From: Actinomycetota bacterium
Lineage (GTDB): Bacteria > Actinomycetota > Acidimicrobiia > Acidimicrobiales > VFJN01
DNA: 38,797 nucleotides
Reading direction: 5' to 3'
NCBI GenBank assembly: GCA_009886035.1
Contig: VFJN01000193.1
Coordinates: forward strand, 1-38,797
Each line of letters opens with the position of its first letter. The first letter of the stretch is position 1. This document shows, one piece after another, positions 17,405-27,918 of this stretch. A model generated the notes under the pieces. It was not told the DNA's origin, searched no databases, and saw only the letters and a list, made by a program, of their open reading frames with translations. The translations under genes were made by a program, and so were the position numbers.

Positions 17405-19351
17405 TCAGCGATGGAGGTTCTCGACCGGGATTGGTTCGATGGCCTCGTGCGGGGGGAGGGAGAAGCCGAACACCTGGGCGTAGAAACTCAATTCTCCGTC
17501 GAGCGACGCCCGAATGTTCTCTGCCTGGCGGAAGCCATGCTGCTCACCGGCGAAGGCCATATAGGCCACCGGCACCCCCTTGTCCCGCAGTGCTCCCACG
17601 ATCATCTCCGCCTGGTTGGGTGGCACGATGAGGTCATCGAGGCCCTGGAACACCGCCAGGGGGCGGTCGAGGCGGTCGGTGTGGAAGATGGGCGAGCGGG
17701 CCTCGTAGGTGGCCCGCTCAGCGGGCCAAGGACCCACCAGGCTGTCGGGATAGCGGCTCTCAAACTTATGGCTGTCGGCGGCGAGCGCTCCGAGGTCCGC
17801 AACGCCATAGTGGCTGGCCCCGGCCGCGAACACGTCGTGGAAGGTGAGGGCCGCCAACGTGGTGAAGCCGCCCGCTGAGCCCCCGCGGATGCACAGTCGG
17901 GCTGGATCCACATCGCCCCGGCGCACGAGAAACTCCCCCACCGCCACACAGTCCTCCACGTCGGCGATCCCCCACTGCCCGTCCAACAGCTTCCGGTAGG
18001 CCCGGCCGTAGCCGGTGGACCCGCGGTAGTTCACGTCGGCCACCGCGAAGCCTCGGCTCGTCCAGTACTGACGACCGAGCGACAGCAGGGAGCGGGCCGC
18101 CGAAGTGGGCCCACCGTGGATCATCACCAACAACGGCGGTTTGTCGCCGGCTGGGCCAACCCAATCGGGATTGGTGGGGGGATAGAACAACGCGTGCGCC
18201 ACTCCCCCCCCGCCGGTGGGGAACGCGATCGTCTCCGGCGCCGCGAACCACTGCGGCGCGAGACCGAGGGGGCGAGGCGGCACCACTTCCTCGACCGAAA
18301 CGAGGTGACCACCCTCGATCACCGCTCGCGCCACGTGAAGTTCGCGATGGGGGCTCGCCGCCAGGTACACGAGGTTGTCGCCGCTCCCGCGTAATCCGTC
18401 GATCACCGTGTGGGGCACATCCAGCGGTGGGCTGCTGCCATCCTCGGGGTCCCAGACGGCGAGGCGGTCGAACCCCTCCTCGACGTAGCGAAAGGCCACT
18501 CGACCGCCATCAAGGAAGGCAAAGCAGGATTGGCCAAACACCCACTGGGGGAACCCGATGTCGGCGCCGAGGTCCACCATCACCTCGGTTCCCCCCGCCG
18601 GGGTCCACCGGTAAAGGCTCCAGAACCCGGTGCGGTCAGCGAAGAACCACAGCGATCCGTCGGGGGCCCAGGTGGGCTGACCAACCGACTCGCCTCCGTC
18701 GCGCCCGGCCACCACGGTTCGCTCCCCGTTGGCTTCCACCATCACTCGGGTGGCATCCCAGGGCATGTCGGGGTGATCCCATTCAATCCAGCAGAATGCC
18801 TCGCCGTCGGGGCGCCACCGCGGGTCGCTCACGAAGTCCGGGCCCTCCACCATCACGGCGGGAACCGACGGTTCGTGGGCGGCGAGGCACACGATGGTGT
18901 TGGTGGCCTCCCGACCGTCGGCATGATGCTCCTCCTGCACGCACAGCAATCGGGTGCCATCGGGATGCAACGAGCCATCCGTGTAGCGCAACGAGCGGGC
19001 CACCGCTGGTGCCGGTGTGAGCGGCTCGGGCTCGCCCCCCGGGACGAGGCGGTGGAGGCGCTGGGTAGCCCAGTCGGCGAACCACAGCACACCGTTGGCC
19101 ACCCACCACGCTCCCCCACCGTATTCATGCACGGCGGTGCGGGCGTTCCACGGCGGCCCCAGCACTTCGGTCACCACTCCATCCACAGAGCGGCGCATCA
19201 CCGCACTTCGCCCCAACTCTTCCGGCCGGCTTTCGGACCACCAGAGGTCATCGCCGTCCAGTGCCACCGCCGCGGGTTGACGCGCCGAACGCACCACCGA
19301 CTCGCTGGTGATCGGGGTCGGCCAGGAGCCGTACGGGGCCACCGCGGTCAT
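17405..19351 (-). CDS. Prolyl-oligopeptidase-family serine peptidase (S9)
   Basis: The 648-residue product has an N-terminal beta-propeller of repeated WxxDG/PDG blades and a C-terminal alpha/beta-hydrolase domain. The catalytic triad reads as Ser492 in GGSAGG, Asp573 in GLDDLIVP and His605 in GEQHGF. Family members cleave small peptides, often releasing acyl or di/tripeptides; I see no signal peptide, so a cytoplasmic role is likely. Start ATG 19351 overlaps the aminotransferase stop by 4 bp (ATGA), fixing it over the ORF start at 19501 and indicating a two-gene unit. Confidence 0.9.
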   Translation of the reverse strand: MTAVAPYGSWPTPITSESVVRSARQPAAVALDGDDLWWSESRPEELGRSAVMRRSVDGVVTEVLGPPWNARTAVHEYGGGAWWVANGVLWFADWATQRLHRLVPGGEPEPLTPAPAVARSLRYTDGSLHPDGTRLLCVQEEHHADGREATNTIVCLAAHEPSVPAVMVEGPDFVSDPRWRPDGEAFCWIEWDHPDMPWDATRVMVEANGERTVVAGRDGGESVGQPTWAPDGSLWFFADRTGFWSLYRWTPAGGTEVMVDLGADIGFPQWVFGQSCFAFLDGGRVAFRYVEEGFDRLAVWDPEDGSSPPLDVPHTVIDGLRGSGDNLVYLAASPHRELHVARAVIEGGHLVSVEEVVPPRPLGLAPQWFAAPETIAFPTGGGGVAHALFYPPTNPDWVGPAGDKPPLLVMIHGGPTSAARSLLSLGRQYWTSRGFAVADVNYRGSTGYGRAYRKLLDGQWGIADVEDCVAVGEFLVRRGDVDPARLCIRGGSAGGFTTLAALTFHDVFAAGASHYGVADLGALAADSHKFESRYPDSLVGPWPAERATYEARSPIFHTDRLDRPLAVFQGLDDLIVPPNQAEMIVGALRDKGVPVAYMAFAGEQHGFRQAENIRASLDGELSFYAQVFGFSLPPHEAIEPIPVENLHR

Positions 19352-20553
19352 GTGGCTTCGGCCAGCAGGGCGCCGATGCGCCGACAGCCCTCCGTGAGGT
19401 CGTCGTCGCCGAGAGCGAAACTGAGGCGGGCGTACCCAGGGGCAGCGAAGGCTTCGCCGGGCACCACCGCCACCTTGGCTTCCGCGAGCAGGATCCCACA
19501 CAACTCGGCGCTAGTGGCGGCGGTGTGCCCCCGGATCGAGCGGCCCAGATAGGCCGAGAGATTGGGGAACGCGTAGAAGGCCCCCTGCGGTTCCATGCAC
19601 GTCACCCCGTCGATGCTGCGCAGGAGCCGCCACATGGTCTGGCCGCGCCGGAAGAACGCCTCGCGCATCTCCCCTACGGCGCTGAGATCGCCGCGCAGCG
19701 CGGCGATGGCGGCGCGCTGGGAAACATTGGCCACATTGGAGGTCTGGTGCGACTGCAGGTTCGTGGCGGCGGTGATCACATCGACCGGCCCCAGCATCCA
19801 CCCCACCCGCCAGCCGGTCATGGCGTAGGTCTTAGCCACGCCGTTCACCACCACACACCGGTCGGCGAGTTCGGGCACCACCGCCGGCATGGAGACAGAC
19901 CGATGCTCGCCGTAGGTGAGGTGCTCATAGATCTCGTCGGTGACCACCCAGATGCCCTTGTCCACCGCCCAGCGGCCGATGGCCTCCACCTCCTCTGCCG
20001 GGTACACCGCACCGGTGGGGTTGGAGGGCGACACGAACATGAGCGCCTTGGTCTTAGGGGTAACGGCAGCGTCGAGTTGGGCCAGGGTGACACGAAACCC
20101 GGTGCTCTCATCGGTGGGCAGAATCACCGGCACACCACCGGCCAGGGCGATCGGCTCGGGGTAGGTCGTCCAAAATGGGGCGGGGAGCAGCACCTCGTCG
20201 CCGGGGTCGAGCAGGGTGGCAAAGGTGTTGTAGACGGCGTGCTTTCCCCCGTTGGTCACCAGCACCTGACCAGGAGCGACCGACAGGCCCGAGTCGCGGA
20301 GCGTCTTGGCGGCGATGGCCTCCTTGAGCTCCGCCAAACCGCCGGCGGGCGAGTACTTGTGGTTTCGCGGGTCGTGGCAGGCCGCCACCGCCGCTTCCAC
20401 GATGTGGGGCGGTGTGGGGAAGTCTGGTTCCCCGGCCCCGAAGCCAATCACGGGTTCGCCCGCGGCTTGCAACGCCTTCGCCTTGGCATCCACCGCCAAC
20501 GTGGCGGACTCGGTAATGGCCGCGATGCGACGGGATACTCGGGGGGTGGCCAA
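19348..20553 (-). CDS. Class I PLP aminotransferase (aspartate aminotransferase type)
   Basis: The 401-residue product begins [24 protein letters not shown] and has [52 protein letters not shown] and the PLP lysine (K241) in [16 protein letters not shown]. This is the bacterial AspAT subgroup Ibeta pattern. I place the start at TTG 20553 because AAGGAG lies 8 nt upstream on the minus strand (20562-20567) and the N-terminus then matches the usual length; the ORF track's start at 20634 adds 27 residues with no family similarity. Coupled to the downstream S9 peptidase. Confidence 0.9.
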   Translation of the reverse strand: MATPRVSRRIAAITESATLAVDAKAKALQAAGEPVIGFGAGEPDFPTPPHIVEAAVAACHDPRNHKYSPAGGLAELKEAIAAKTLRDSGLSVAPGQVLVTNGGKHAVYNTFATLLDPGDEVLLPAPFWTTYPEPIALAGGVPVILPTDESTGFRVTLAQLDAAVTPKTKALMFVSPSNPTGAVYPAEEVEAIGRWAVDKGIWVVTDEIYEHLTYGEHRSVSMPAVVPELADRCVVVNGVAKTYAMTGWRVGWMLGPVDVITAATNLQSHQTSNVANVSQRAAIAALRGDLSAVGEMREAFFRRGQTMWRLLRSIDGVTCMEPQGAFYAFPNLSAYLGRSIRGHTAATSAELCGILLAEAKVAVVPGEAFAAPGYARLSFALGDDDLTEGCRRIGALLAEAT

Positions 20554-20675
20554 CGGGCTTGCTCCTTGGTGGACTCCGCCCATCGTGACACGCGGCCGGG
20601 CCCCAACCCACATGGATTCACGCCTCTGGTTCATTCGCCTCGCCCCGAGGCGGCTCCATCCGCCAACATAGGTGA

Positions 20676-21809
20676 GTGACCTCCGCCCCTCGCCCTGTGA
20701 TCACCATCCCCACCGACCTCCTGCCCCTCGACGGCCGCTTCGGCTGTGGGCCCTCCAAGGTGCGGCCCGAAGCCGTCGCCGCCCTCGCCGCCGCCAGCAC
20801 GGACTATCTCGGCACGTCGCATCGCCAGGCTCGGGTCCAGTTCGAGGTGAGCGCCCTCCGCAACGGGATCGCCGAACTCTTCGCGCTCCCTGACGGCTAC
20901 GAGGTGATGCTCGGCAACGGCGGCACGACGGCGTTCTGGGACGCCGCCACCTTCGGTCTCATCGACCACTGCAGCCAGCACCTCTGCTTCGGGGAGTTCT
21001 CCTCCAAATTCGCCACCGCGGCGGCCGCCGCGCCGTTTCTCGGCCAGCCCTCCACCATCGTGGCCGAGCCCGGCACCCATCCACTCCCGGTCTCCGACGC
21101 CAGCGTGGACGCCTACTGCCTCACGCACAACGAGACCTCCACCGGGGTAGCCATGCCCCTGCACCGCCCTGCCGGGGCCGAAGGCCTCGTGCTCGTCGAT
21201 GCCACCTCGGCCGCCGGCGGGCTCCGGTTCGACCCCCACGAGGTCGACGTGTACTACTTCGCTCCCCAGAAATGTTTGGCGTCTGACGGTGGCCTGTGGC
21301 TCGCCGCCGTGTCGCCCGCCGCCATCGAACGCATCGAGCGGATCGCCGCCTCGGACCGCTGGGTACCGGCATCACTCGATCTGGGAATCGCGCTGGAGAA
21401 CAGCCGCAAGGACCAGACTTACAACACGCCCGCCCTGGCCACCATCTTCTTGGCCACCCAGCAGGTGGATTGGATCAACCAGCAGGGAGGCCTTGAGTGG
21501 GCCGCCACCCGTTGCGACACCTCGGCCGCCGCCATCTACGACTGGGCCGACGCGTCGAGCTACGCCACCCCCTTCGTGGCCGTGGCCGAAGAACGTAGCC
21601 ACGTAGTGGCCACCATCGACCTCGATGCCGATGTGGTGGACGCCAACATGGTCTCCAAGGTCCTGCGAGCTAATGGCGTGCTCGACACGGAGAGTTACCG
21701 CAAACTCGGGCGCAACCAGGTGCGGGTGGCTCTGTTCCCCTCGATCGACCCGGCCGACGTGACCGCCCTCACAGCCTGCATCGACCACGTCGTAGCCGCT
21801 CTGGCCTAA
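20676..21809 (+). CDS. serC: Phosphoserine aminotransferase, mycobacterial type
   Basis: PLP enzyme converting 3-phosphohydroxypyruvate and glutamate to phosphoserine. The 377-residue product has [46 protein letters not shown] and the PLP lysine K199 in [14 protein letters not shown]. The GCGPSK start and overall form are those of the actinobacterial SerC branch rather than the E. coli one. Start GTG 20676; a CAACAT box lies 6 nt upstream and no Shine-Dalgarno is visible. Divergent from the AspAT gene. Confidence 0.93.
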   Translation: MTSAPRPVITIPTDLLPLDGRFGCGPSKVRPEAVAALAAASTDYLGTSHRQARVQFEVSALRNGIAELFALPDGYEVMLGNGGTTAFWDAATFGLIDHCSQHLCFGEFSSKFATAAAAAPFLGQPSTIVAEPGTHPLPVSDASVDAYCLTHNETSTGVAMPLHRPAGAEGLVLVDATSAAGGLRFDPHEVDVYYFAPQKCLASDGGLWLAAVSPAAIERIERIAASDRWVPASLDLGIALENSRKDQTYNTPALATIFLATQQVDWINQQGGLEWAATRCDTSAAAIYDWADASSYATPFVAVAEERSHVVATIDLDADVVDANMVSKVLRANGVLDTESYRKLGRNQVRVALFPSIDPADVTALTACIDHVVAALA

Positions 21810-21920
21810 CCAAAAACATCTCGCCACGCGCCCGACGAACACCGCCGCCGGCCTCGTTCTTCCCGAGAGCGATCCGGTAGTTCTCCCGCGCCGTGACACC
21901 GCCCGCTACGGTCCGCCCCT

Positions 21921-23642
21921 ATGCCCACTAGTAGCGAAGTTCGTGCCCAACTCACCGGCCCAGCCGGAATGTTCGAGGTCGTGACCGAAGATGTGCGGGG
22001 CCGCCCCACGCAGGTCTACGCCACTCGCATGCCCTCGCTGCGTTCCGTACTGGAGGTGGGACTGCTGCGGGGCGACGAGCAGACGTTCCTGAGTTACGGC
22101 GAGCGCACCTACGGGTTCGGCGAGTTCGGCCGGGTCACCAATGGCGTGGCCCAGGCTCTGCGCAGCCGATTCGGCCTCGCCAAAGGCGACCGCGTGGCGG
22201 TGCTCTCCCAAAACAATCCCGAGTGGTGTCTCACCTTCTGGGCCACGGTGTCCCAGGGCGCGGTGCTGGTGGGCCTCAACGGGTGGTGGACCACCGAGGA
22301 GATCGAATACGGCCTCCAGGACTCAGGAGCCAAGGTCCTCGTGGCCGACCGCAAACGGTTTGAGCGCATCGCCGATTCCCTCGATCTGGCCCCCCGCCTC
22401 GAGCACGTGTTCCTCACCGACTGCACGCCGGCCGATCTGGACCGGGCCAATGATCCCCGGCTCCACCCCTTCTCCGACCTCACCACCTCGCCCAGCCCCG
22501 ATCTGATCGACGCCGAAATTGCCGAGGACGACTATGCGGTGATCTTCTACACCTCGGGCACCACCGGCCGTCCCAAGGGGGCTATCTCCACCCATCGCAG
22601 CATGATCGCCAACCTGCAGAACACGATGTACAACGCCGTGGCCAACTCGATGTCGGGGAATGCGTCTCTGCCCGATGGCGGCGGACAGAACGTGGCCCTG
22701 TTCACGTCCCCGCTGTTCCACGTGTCGGGCTGCCACTCCACGCTGGTGGTCGGTTTGCTGGCCGGTTTGAAACTGGTGATGCCCGAGGGTCGCTTCCTGC
22801 CCGAGACGGCGCTGCAACTGATCCAGGAGCACGGGGTCACCCTCTGGGCCACGGTGCCGACGATGGTGTGGCGGGTGTGCGAGCACCCCGACCGCCACGC
22901 CTACGACACCAGTTCGGTGCGCAGTGTGGCCTTCGGCGGATCGCCATCGGCCGAGGAACTGCAACGGATGGTTCACGAGACCTTCCCCAGCGTGTCGAGC
23001 ACCTCAAATGCCTATGGCCTCACCGAAACCTCATCAGTGGCCACCGTGATCTCCGGCGCCGATGCCATCGCCAAGCCCGACTCGGTGGGTCCACCGGTCC
23101 CCACTGTGTCTCTGAAAATCACCGGTGCCCACGGCGAGGAAGTTGGCCCGGGAGAAACCGGCGAGGTCTGCATCAACGGACCCATCCTCATGGCGGGGTA
23201 CTGGAACAAGCCCGAGGCCACCGCAGAGGCTATTGATGCCGACGGCTGGCTTCACACCGGCGACGTTGGCCATCTCGATGCCGACGGCTTCCTCTTCATC
23301 ACCGATCGCAAGAAGGACATGATCATCCGGGGCGGCGAAAACATCTACAGCGTGGAGATCGAACAGCGCCTGGTGGCCCACCCCGAGATCGCCGATGCGG
23401 CCATCTACGGCGTGCCCCATCCTGAGCTGGGCGAGGAAGTCAAAGCCACCGTGCAACTCGAACCCCATTCCCGCCTCACCGCCAGCGACATCCAGCAATG
23501 GGTGGCCGGAGGGCTCGCCGCCTTCAAGGTCCCGGCGTTCGTGGATCTCACGTTCGACAAGTTGCCCCGCAACGCCAGCGGCAAGCTTCTCAAAAACGTG
23601 CTGCGCGGAGAAGGCGACGTCAGCTTCGTCGAGACGATGTAG
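21921..23642 (+). CDS. Acyl-CoA synthetase, fatty-acid-CoA ligase type
   Basis: A second ANL-family ligase, 573 residues, not a close copy of the one at 7305. It has an N-terminal segment of about 60 residues, IFYTSGTTGRPKGAISTHRSM as ATP loop, NAYGLTETSS, the hinge WLHTGDVGHLDADGFLFITDRKKDMI and the C-terminal lysine in NASGKLLKNVLRGE. Substrate unknown; class I adenylate-forming ligases of this look act on fatty or aromatic acids. A TACGGT box lies 8 nt before the ATG without a Shine-Dalgarno, so leaderless initiation is possible. A short GCCCC/GGGGC stem follows the stop. Confidence 0.88.
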   Translation: MPTSSEVRAQLTGPAGMFEVVTEDVRGRPTQVYATRMPSLRSVLEVGLLRGDEQTFLSYGERTYGFGEFGRVTNGVAQALRSRFGLAKGDRVAVLSQNNPEWCLTFWATVSQGAVLVGLNGWWTTEEIEYGLQDSGAKVLVADRKRFERIADSLDLAPRLEHVFLTDCTPADLDRANDPRLHPFSDLTTSPSPDLIDAEIAEDDYAVIFYTSGTTGRPKGAISTHRSMIANLQNTMYNAVANSMSGNASLPDGGGQNVALFTSPLFHVSGCHSTLVVGLLAGLKLVMPEGRFLPETALQLIQEHGVTLWATVPTMVWRVCEHPDRHAYDTSSVRSVAFGGSPSAEELQRMVHETFPSVSSTSNAYGLTETSSVATVISGADAIAKPDSVGPPVPTVSLKITGAHGEEVGPGETGEVCINGPILMAGYWNKPEATAEAIDADGWLHTGDVGHLDADGFLFITDRKKDMIIRGGENIYSVEIEQRLVAHPEIADAAIYGVPHPELGEEVKATVQLEPHSRLTASDIQQWVAGGLAAFKVPAFVDLTFDKLPRNASGKLLKNVLRGEGDVSFVETM

Positions 23643-23748
23643 CCCCCTGACCGACGGGGCCACATTTGGCTCAACCAGTGGGGGGCATCTGCCGATCACC
23701 TAAGCGACCCGCACACCGGTAAAAGTCCAACGGAACGACGAGGCCCCT

Positions 23749-23808
23749 ATGCAACCCCAATCCCCCTTCGACCTTCCCGTCCAGCCCGACCCCGGGAAGG
23801 CATCATGA
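23749..23808 (+). CDS. Possible 19-residue upstream ORF coupled to the next gene
   Basis: ATG at 23749 follows GAGG by 5 nt and opens a 19-codon frame (MQPQSPFDLPVQPDPGKAS) whose TGA overlaps the next ATG as ATGA. The product is Pro-rich and has no recognisable domain. It may serve to bring ribosomes to the signal-peptidase-like gene. Too short for the ORF track; translation is unproven. Confidence 0.4.
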   Translation: MQPQSPFDLPVQPDPGKAS

Positions 23809-24386
23809 CCGCGTTGGCGACCTCGGCGATCCGCCGGCGGGCCATCCCCCTCGACCTTCGTACGGGCCGGGCCCCCAAGTCCGGGATGCGCCTCGCCGGC
23901 CGGGCGGTATCGATCATCGCGGCGGGTCTCATCCTCGCACCGATCGTGGTCGTCGCAATGGGGTATCACCCGGCCATCGTGGCGACGCAAAGCGCCTCCC
24001 CCGGGATCGATAGAGGCGACATTCTCCTCAACGAGATCGTCATGCCATCAGCCGTGCAGGTGGGCGACATCATCACCTACGCCCCCGAGCCGGGATCGGC
24101 CACGGTCACCGGCATGGTGGCCCGGGTGAACCACACGGGTGGGACCTACTCCTTCAGCCTTGAGGGGTCCCCGAGCGATACCTCAGCATGGTCGCCGTCG
24201 GCCCAGGAGAACGTCACCCGGGTGGCCTTGCGATCCGCCTTCCTCGACGGCGCCCTGAGCGTTGTCAGCCCGCTCGCCGCTAACGACCCGGGTCTCGGCC
24301 TGGCGCTGGGAGCGGCGGCCGTCCTGCTCATTGGTGTGGTCTGGATGGCCCTGGCTTCGCGCCCAGCCTCTCCCGAATACTGGTGA
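23805..24386 (+). CDS. Signal-peptidase-like (S26/SipW-type) membrane protein, probably lacking the catalytic base
   Basis: The 193-residue product has two membrane spans (about residues 30-52 and 165-187) flanking a beta-rich extracytoplasmic domain. ATQSASPGIDRGDILL and QVGDIITYAPEPGSATV match the SGSMxPxxxxGD and GDIIxY boxes of SipW-type signal peptidases. Where those enzymes have THR with the catalytic His, this protein reads TGMVARVN, so the His appears to be Ala; a nearby His (VNHTGG) is offset by four residues. The nucleophile Ser is plausible. It may be a non-enzymatic relative or a diverged peptidase. It ends directly against ilvC (convergent, no gap). Confidence 0.6.
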   Translation: MTALATSAIRRRAIPLDLRTGRAPKSGMRLAGRAVSIIAAGLILAPIVVVAMGYHPAIVATQSASPGIDRGDILLNEIVMPSAVQVGDIITYAPEPGSATVTGMVARVNHTGGTYSFSLEGSPSDTSAWSPSAQENVTRVALRSAFLDGALSVVSPLAANDPGLGLALGAAAVLLIGVVWMALASRPASPEYW

Positions 24387-25412
24387 TCAGCCGCCGCTGA
24401 TGTCCTGCACTCGCTGCTTGCCCGCAGAAATCCAGGGCATCATGCCGCGAAGTTGCTCTCCCACCTGCTCGATCTGGTGCTCAGCCCCCTTCGCCTTGAG
24501 GGCCGTGTAGTTCGCTCGGCCGGATTCAGCCTCGGCCACCCACTCCGCCGCAAAGCGACCGTCCTGGATCTCATCGAGGACCTTGCGCATCTCGGCCTTC
24601 ACCGCCGCATTGATGATGCGGGGGCCGCGGGTGAGGTCGCCGTACTCCGCGGTGTCGGAGATGGAATACCGCATCCCGGCGATGCCCTGCTCGTACATCA
24701 GATCCACGATGAGCTTCAGCTCGTGCAGACATTCGAAGTAGGCCGACTCCGGCTGGTAGCCCGCATCCACGAGCGTTTCGAAGCCCGCCTGCACGAGCGC
24801 CGTGAGCCCGCCGCAGAGCACAACCTGCTCGCCGAAGAGATCCGTCTCTGTCTCTTCCTCGAAAGTCGTTTCCAACACACCGGCCCGGGCCCCACCGATA
24901 GCCGCCGCGTAGGACAGAGCCAGGTCACGGGCATGGCCAGAAGGGTCCTGCGACACGGCGATCAGACACGGCACCCCGCCGCCTTCGGTGTAGGTGCGGC
25001 GCACAAGGTGGCCGGGACCCTTGGGGGCCACGAGGGCCACATCCACATCGGCCTGCGGCACCACCTGGTCGAAGCGCACGGAGAAACCGTGGCCCACAAA
25101 CAACGCATCGCCGGCGGAAAGATTGGGAGCGATGTGGTCGTTGAAGATCGCCTTGTGCTCGGTATCCGGCCCGAGCAGCATGATCAGATCAGCTTCGGCG
25201 GTGGCTTCCGCCACCGACAGCACCCGCAGACCGGCCGCCGAGGCCTTGGCCACGGAGGCCGATTCCGGTCGGAGACCGACGCGTACATCCACGCCCGACT
25301 CCTTGAGATTGAGGGCGTGGGCATGGCCCTGTGAGCCGTACCCGATCACGGCGACCTTACGGGCCATAACGAGGGAGAGATCGGCATCTTTGTCGTAGTA
25401 CACGTTGGCCAT
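24387..25412 (-). CDS. ilvC: Ketol-acid reductoisomerase (class I)
   Basis: NADPH-dependent isomeroreduction of acetolactate and acetohydroxybutyrate. The 341-residue product is the short class I form: Rossmann loop [45 protein letters not shown], and the metal-binding helical domain with [12 protein letters not shown] and [18 protein letters not shown]. Start ATG 25412. It is 94 nt downstream of ilvN on the same strand, with a hairpin in the gap, and is most simply part of the ilvBNC unit. Confidence 0.97.
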   Translation of the reverse strand: MANVYYDKDADLSLVMARKVAVIGYGSQGHAHALNLKESGVDVRVGLRPESASVAKASAAGLRVLSVAEATAEADLIMLLGPDTEHKAIFNDHIAPNLSAGDALFVGHGFSVRFDQVVPQADVDVALVAPKGPGHLVRRTYTEGGGVPCLIAVSQDPSGHARDLALSYAAAIGGARAGVLETTFEEETETDLFGEQVVLCGGLTALVQAGFETLVDAGYQPESAYFECLHELKLIVDLMYEQGIAGMRYSISDTAEYGDLTRGPRIINAAVKAEMRKVLDEIQDGRFAAEWVAEAESGRANYTALKAKGAEHQIEQVGEQLRGMMPWISAGKQRVQDISGG

Positions 25413-25481
25413 GGAGGGTCACTTCCGCAGTAGATGGGCTGGGGTGCGACCATAATCCCTGAGAACAAGGCCCACCCCTTC

Positions 25482-25504
25482 GGCCCGTCATCAGAAAACG
25501 GGCC
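25482..25504 (-). promoter_or_regulatory. Hairpin in the ilvN-ilvC gap
   Basis: GGCCCGT and ACGGGCC form a 7-bp perfect stem across 9 nt, three bases after the ilvN stop. No U-tract follows in the minus direction, so it is more likely an mRNA stability or processing element than a terminator. I see no leader-peptide frame in this 94-nt gap. Confidence 0.35.
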
Positions 25505-25506
25505 CG

Positions 25507-26037
25507 TCAGACCTGATGCAGCCGAGGGTCGACGACGTTGTCAAGTTTCGGAAGCGCCACCCGACCGGTCCGCTGAAGCTCAACGATCCCGAAGGGCTCC
25601 AGCCGTTCGGCACAGCCATCGAGTTTGTCGGGGTGGCCCTCCACCGACAGGGTGAGCCGGTCTTCACCTTCATCGAGGACGCGGCCCACGAACTCGTCGA
25701 CCAGGGCCAGAATCTGGGGGCGGACGGCCGGTGGCGCCTCGACGGTGACGAGAAGCAACTCGCGCTCCACGGCATGACGGGGGTCAAGTTCGGTGATGCT
25801 CACCACGCTGATGAGCTTGAAGAGTTGCTCCGTCACCTGATCAAGCGGGGCCGAGGCCACGTCCACCGCAATCGTGATGCGACTGAAATGCTCGTCCTCC
25901 GTCGGTGCCACCGCCAGGCTGATGATATTGAAGCCGCGGCGAGCGAACAGCCCCGACACCCGCGCCAGTACCCCTGCCTTGTTTTCCACCAACACGGAGA
26001 GAATGTGGTGGGTGATGTCATCGGGGGAAGCACTCAT
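25507..26037 (-). CDS. ilvN: Acetolactate synthase small (regulatory) subunit
   Basis: Regulatory partner of IlvB; binds valine for feedback inhibition. The 176-residue product has an ACT domain (ILSVLVENKAGVLARVSGLFARRGFNI) followed by the second ALS-type domain with RELLLVTV and a C-terminal GIVELQRTGRVAL. The ATG at 26037 overlaps the ilvB stop by one base (TGATG); a GTG at 26040 (GTGA overlap), used by the ORF track, would add one residue. Confidence 0.95.
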   Translation of the reverse strand: MSASPDDITHHILSVLVENKAGVLARVSGLFARRGFNIISLAVAPTEDEHFSRITIAVDVASAPLDQVTEQLFKLISVVSITELDPRHAVERELLLVTVEAPPAVRPQILALVDEFVGRVLDEGEDRLTLSVEGHPDKLDGCAERLEPFGIVELQRTGRVALPKLDNVVDPRLHQV

Positions 26038-27791
26038 CACTCGATGCCTCGACGGAGACCGGGATCCGTGATGATGTCGTCGTTGCTGTTCCCGGGGGCC
26101 ACCATTGGGTAGACCTTTTCCGCCGCGTCGGTGCGGAAGTCGATCACCACCGGACGGTCGTTGATCTCGTTGGCCTTCTGGATCGCCACCGCCACCTCTT
26201 CGGGGGAGTCCACGCGCATCCCCACGCAGCCCATAGCCTCAGCCCACATTTTGTAGTCCGGCAGATCGGGCGAGAGGTACACCTCGGAGTAGCGCTCCCC
26301 GTAGAACATCTCCTGCCACTGGCGCACCATGCCGAGGTAGGCATTGTTGAGGATGGCGATCTTCACCGGAATGCGCTCCGCCGCCGCCGTCACCAGCTCC
26401 TGGGCGGTCATCTGGAAGCAGCCGTCACCGTCCACCGCCCACACGGTGGAATCGGGTCGGCCAACTTTGGCTCCGATGGCCGCCGGGACGGCGAAGCCCA
26501 TCGTGCCCAAACCGCCGGAGTTCACCCAGGTGTACGGGCGCTCGAAGTGCCAGTACTGGGATGCCCACATCTGGTGCTGGCCTACCCCGGAAACCACGAT
26601 GCAATCGTCGGGGTTGTTGTCTCGCAACTGCTCGAGCACGAACTGAGGCTTGAGGGAGTCGCCCGGTTCGGCGGGCACGTAGGCCAACGGGTTGGTTTCC
26701 TGCCAGCCAGCAATCGTCTGCTGCCATCCGGAGCGGTCGGGGAACGCCGCTCCGTCAGCCAGCAGTTCCTTCATTACCTCCACCAGTTCCTCGATCACCA
26801 ACCGACAATCGCCCACGATGGGCACATCGGGCCGCCGGACCTTCCCGATTTCCGCCGGGTCGATGTCCACGTGGATCACCTTGGCGTCGGGGGCAAAGGA
26901 ATCAACCTTCCCGGTGATCCGATCGTCGAACCGGCTCCCGAGCGCGACCAGTAGATCCGAACGCTGCATGGCCGTGACGGCGGTGTAGTTACCGTGCATC
27001 CCGGGCATCCCAAGACACAGCGGGTGGGAATCGGGGAAGGCCCCTCGGGCCATCAAGGTGGTGACTACGTGAACGCCGCACAACTCCGCCAGTTCGTGGA
27101 GAGTCTCCGCCGCCCGGGCCTTGAGGATGCCGCCGCCGGCATAAATCACCGGACGTTCTGCCCGCAGGATGAACTCCGCCGCCTCCCGGATCTTGCGGGG
27201 GTCGCCGCGGGTGATCGGCCGGTAGCCGGGAAGACCGGCGAGCACATCGGCATCGTCGGGCCAGTGCCACTCCATGACCGAGTTCGGATTCCGGCGGTCG
27301 ATGATGTCCTTGGGAATGTCGAGGAGCACCGGCCCGGGCCGCCCGGTGGTGGCGATGTGGAAGGCCTCCCGCACCGCCCGGGGGATGTCCTGGGCCGAGG
27401 TGATCAGTTCGTTGTGCTTGGTCACCGACCTCGTAATGCCGATCGTGTCGCACTCCTGAAAGGCGTCGGTCCCAATGGCGCTTACGGGCACCTGGCCGGT
27501 GATCACCACGAGAGGGATCGAGTCCATGAAGGCGTCGCACAGCGGGGTGACGATGTTGGTGGCGGCCGGGCCGGAGGTGACCATCGCCACGCCGGGACGG
27601 CCGGTGACGTGGGCGTATCCCTCCGCCATGTGGCCTGCGCCCTGCTCATGGCGCACGAGGATGTGGCGGATCGCACTGTCGATCAGCGGGTCATAGGCGG
27701 GCAGGATGCAGCCGCCGGGCAGCCCAAAAATGGTGTCGACGCCCTCCATCTCGAGGGATTTGATCAAGGCTTCCGATCCGCTGAGCTGCAT
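26037..27791 (-). CDS. ilvB: Acetolactate synthase large (catalytic) subunit
   Basis: ThDP enzyme joining two pyruvates, or pyruvate and 2-oxobutyrate. The 584-residue product begins [25 protein letters not shown], has the catalytic Glu49 in [14 protein letters not shown], the FAD/middle-domain [11 protein letters not shown] and [11 protein letters not shown], and the ThDP-binding [15 protein letters not shown] with [14 protein letters not shown]. Start ATG 27791, preceded by a leader peptide and two hairpins (27822-27912). Forms the ilvB-ilvN-ilvC unit with tight coupling to ilvN. Confidence 0.96.
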   Translation of the reverse strand: MQLSGSEALIKSLEMEGVDTIFGLPGGCILPAYDPLIDSAIRHILVRHEQGAGHMAEGYAHVTGRPGVAMVTSGPAATNIVTPLCDAFMDSIPLVVITGQVPVSAIGTDAFQECDTIGITRSVTKHNELITSAQDIPRAVREAFHIATTGRPGPVLLDIPKDIIDRRNPNSVMEWHWPDDADVLAGLPGYRPITRGDPRKIREAAEFILRAERPVIYAGGGILKARAAETLHELAELCGVHVVTTLMARGAFPDSHPLCLGMPGMHGNYTAVTAMQRSDLLVALGSRFDDRITGKVDSFAPDAKVIHVDIDPAEIGKVRRPDVPIVGDCRLVIEELVEVMKELLADGAAFPDRSGWQQTIAGWQETNPLAYVPAEPGDSLKPQFVLEQLRDNNPDDCIVVSGVGQHQMWASQYWHFERPYTWVNSGGLGTMGFAVPAAIGAKVGRPDSTVWAVDGDGCFQMTAQELVTAAAERIPVKIAILNNAYLGMVRQWQEMFYGERYSEVYLSPDLPDYKMWAEAMGCVGMRVDSPEEVAVAIQKANEINDRPVVIDFRTDAAEKVYPMVAPGNSNDDIITDPGLRRGIE

Positions 27792-27821
27792 GTCCTGGGT
27801 GCCTTTCGGGCGTAACGCAAA

Positions 27822-27843
27822 CGACCTCCCGGGTGGGAGGTCG
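27822..27843 (-). terminator. Attenuator hairpin upstream of ilvB
   Basis: Minus strand: CGACCTCCC pairs perfectly with GGGAGGTCG (9 bp) around ACCC. The following bases are TTTGCGTT, a short U-run, so termination may be less complete than at leuA or leuB. Placed between the leader peptide and ilvB. Confidence 0.7.
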
Positions 27844-27846
27844 AGG

Positions 27847-27878
27847 AGCGCACGGGCGAGAGAAAAACGCCGTGCGCT
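27847..27878 (-). promoter_or_regulatory. Leader hairpin overlapping the leader-peptide stop (ilvB)
   Basis: AGCGCACGG pairs with CCGTGCGCT (9 bp) across 14 nt on the minus strand. Its 5' arm starts at the A of the leader TAG. The leuB leader has the same AGCGC foot at the same place. Confidence 0.65.
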
Positions 27879-27912
27879 AAGTAACTACCTGAAGGATGGT
27901 CGGGGTGGTCAC
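27877..27912 (-). CDS. ilvL: ilvB attenuator leader peptide ([11 protein letters not shown])
   Basis: An 11-residue frame GTG...TAG with ATC (Ile), CTT (Leu), GTA and GTT (Val). GTA, GTT and CTT are AT-ended codons uncommon in the flanking genes, which would sharpen sensitivity to charged tRNA. It is followed by two hairpins and ilvB. A longer in-frame start (GTG further upstream) exists, but the -10 box 6 nt before this GTG argues for a leaderless start here. Confidence 0.8.
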   Translation of the reverse strand: MTTPTILQVVT

Positions 27913-27918
27913 GGGGGA

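Noticed and set aside
25413-25506. Fourth attenuator between ilvN and ilvC
   Set aside because: A 7-bp hairpin is present but there is no U-tract and no leader frame with branched-chain codons.
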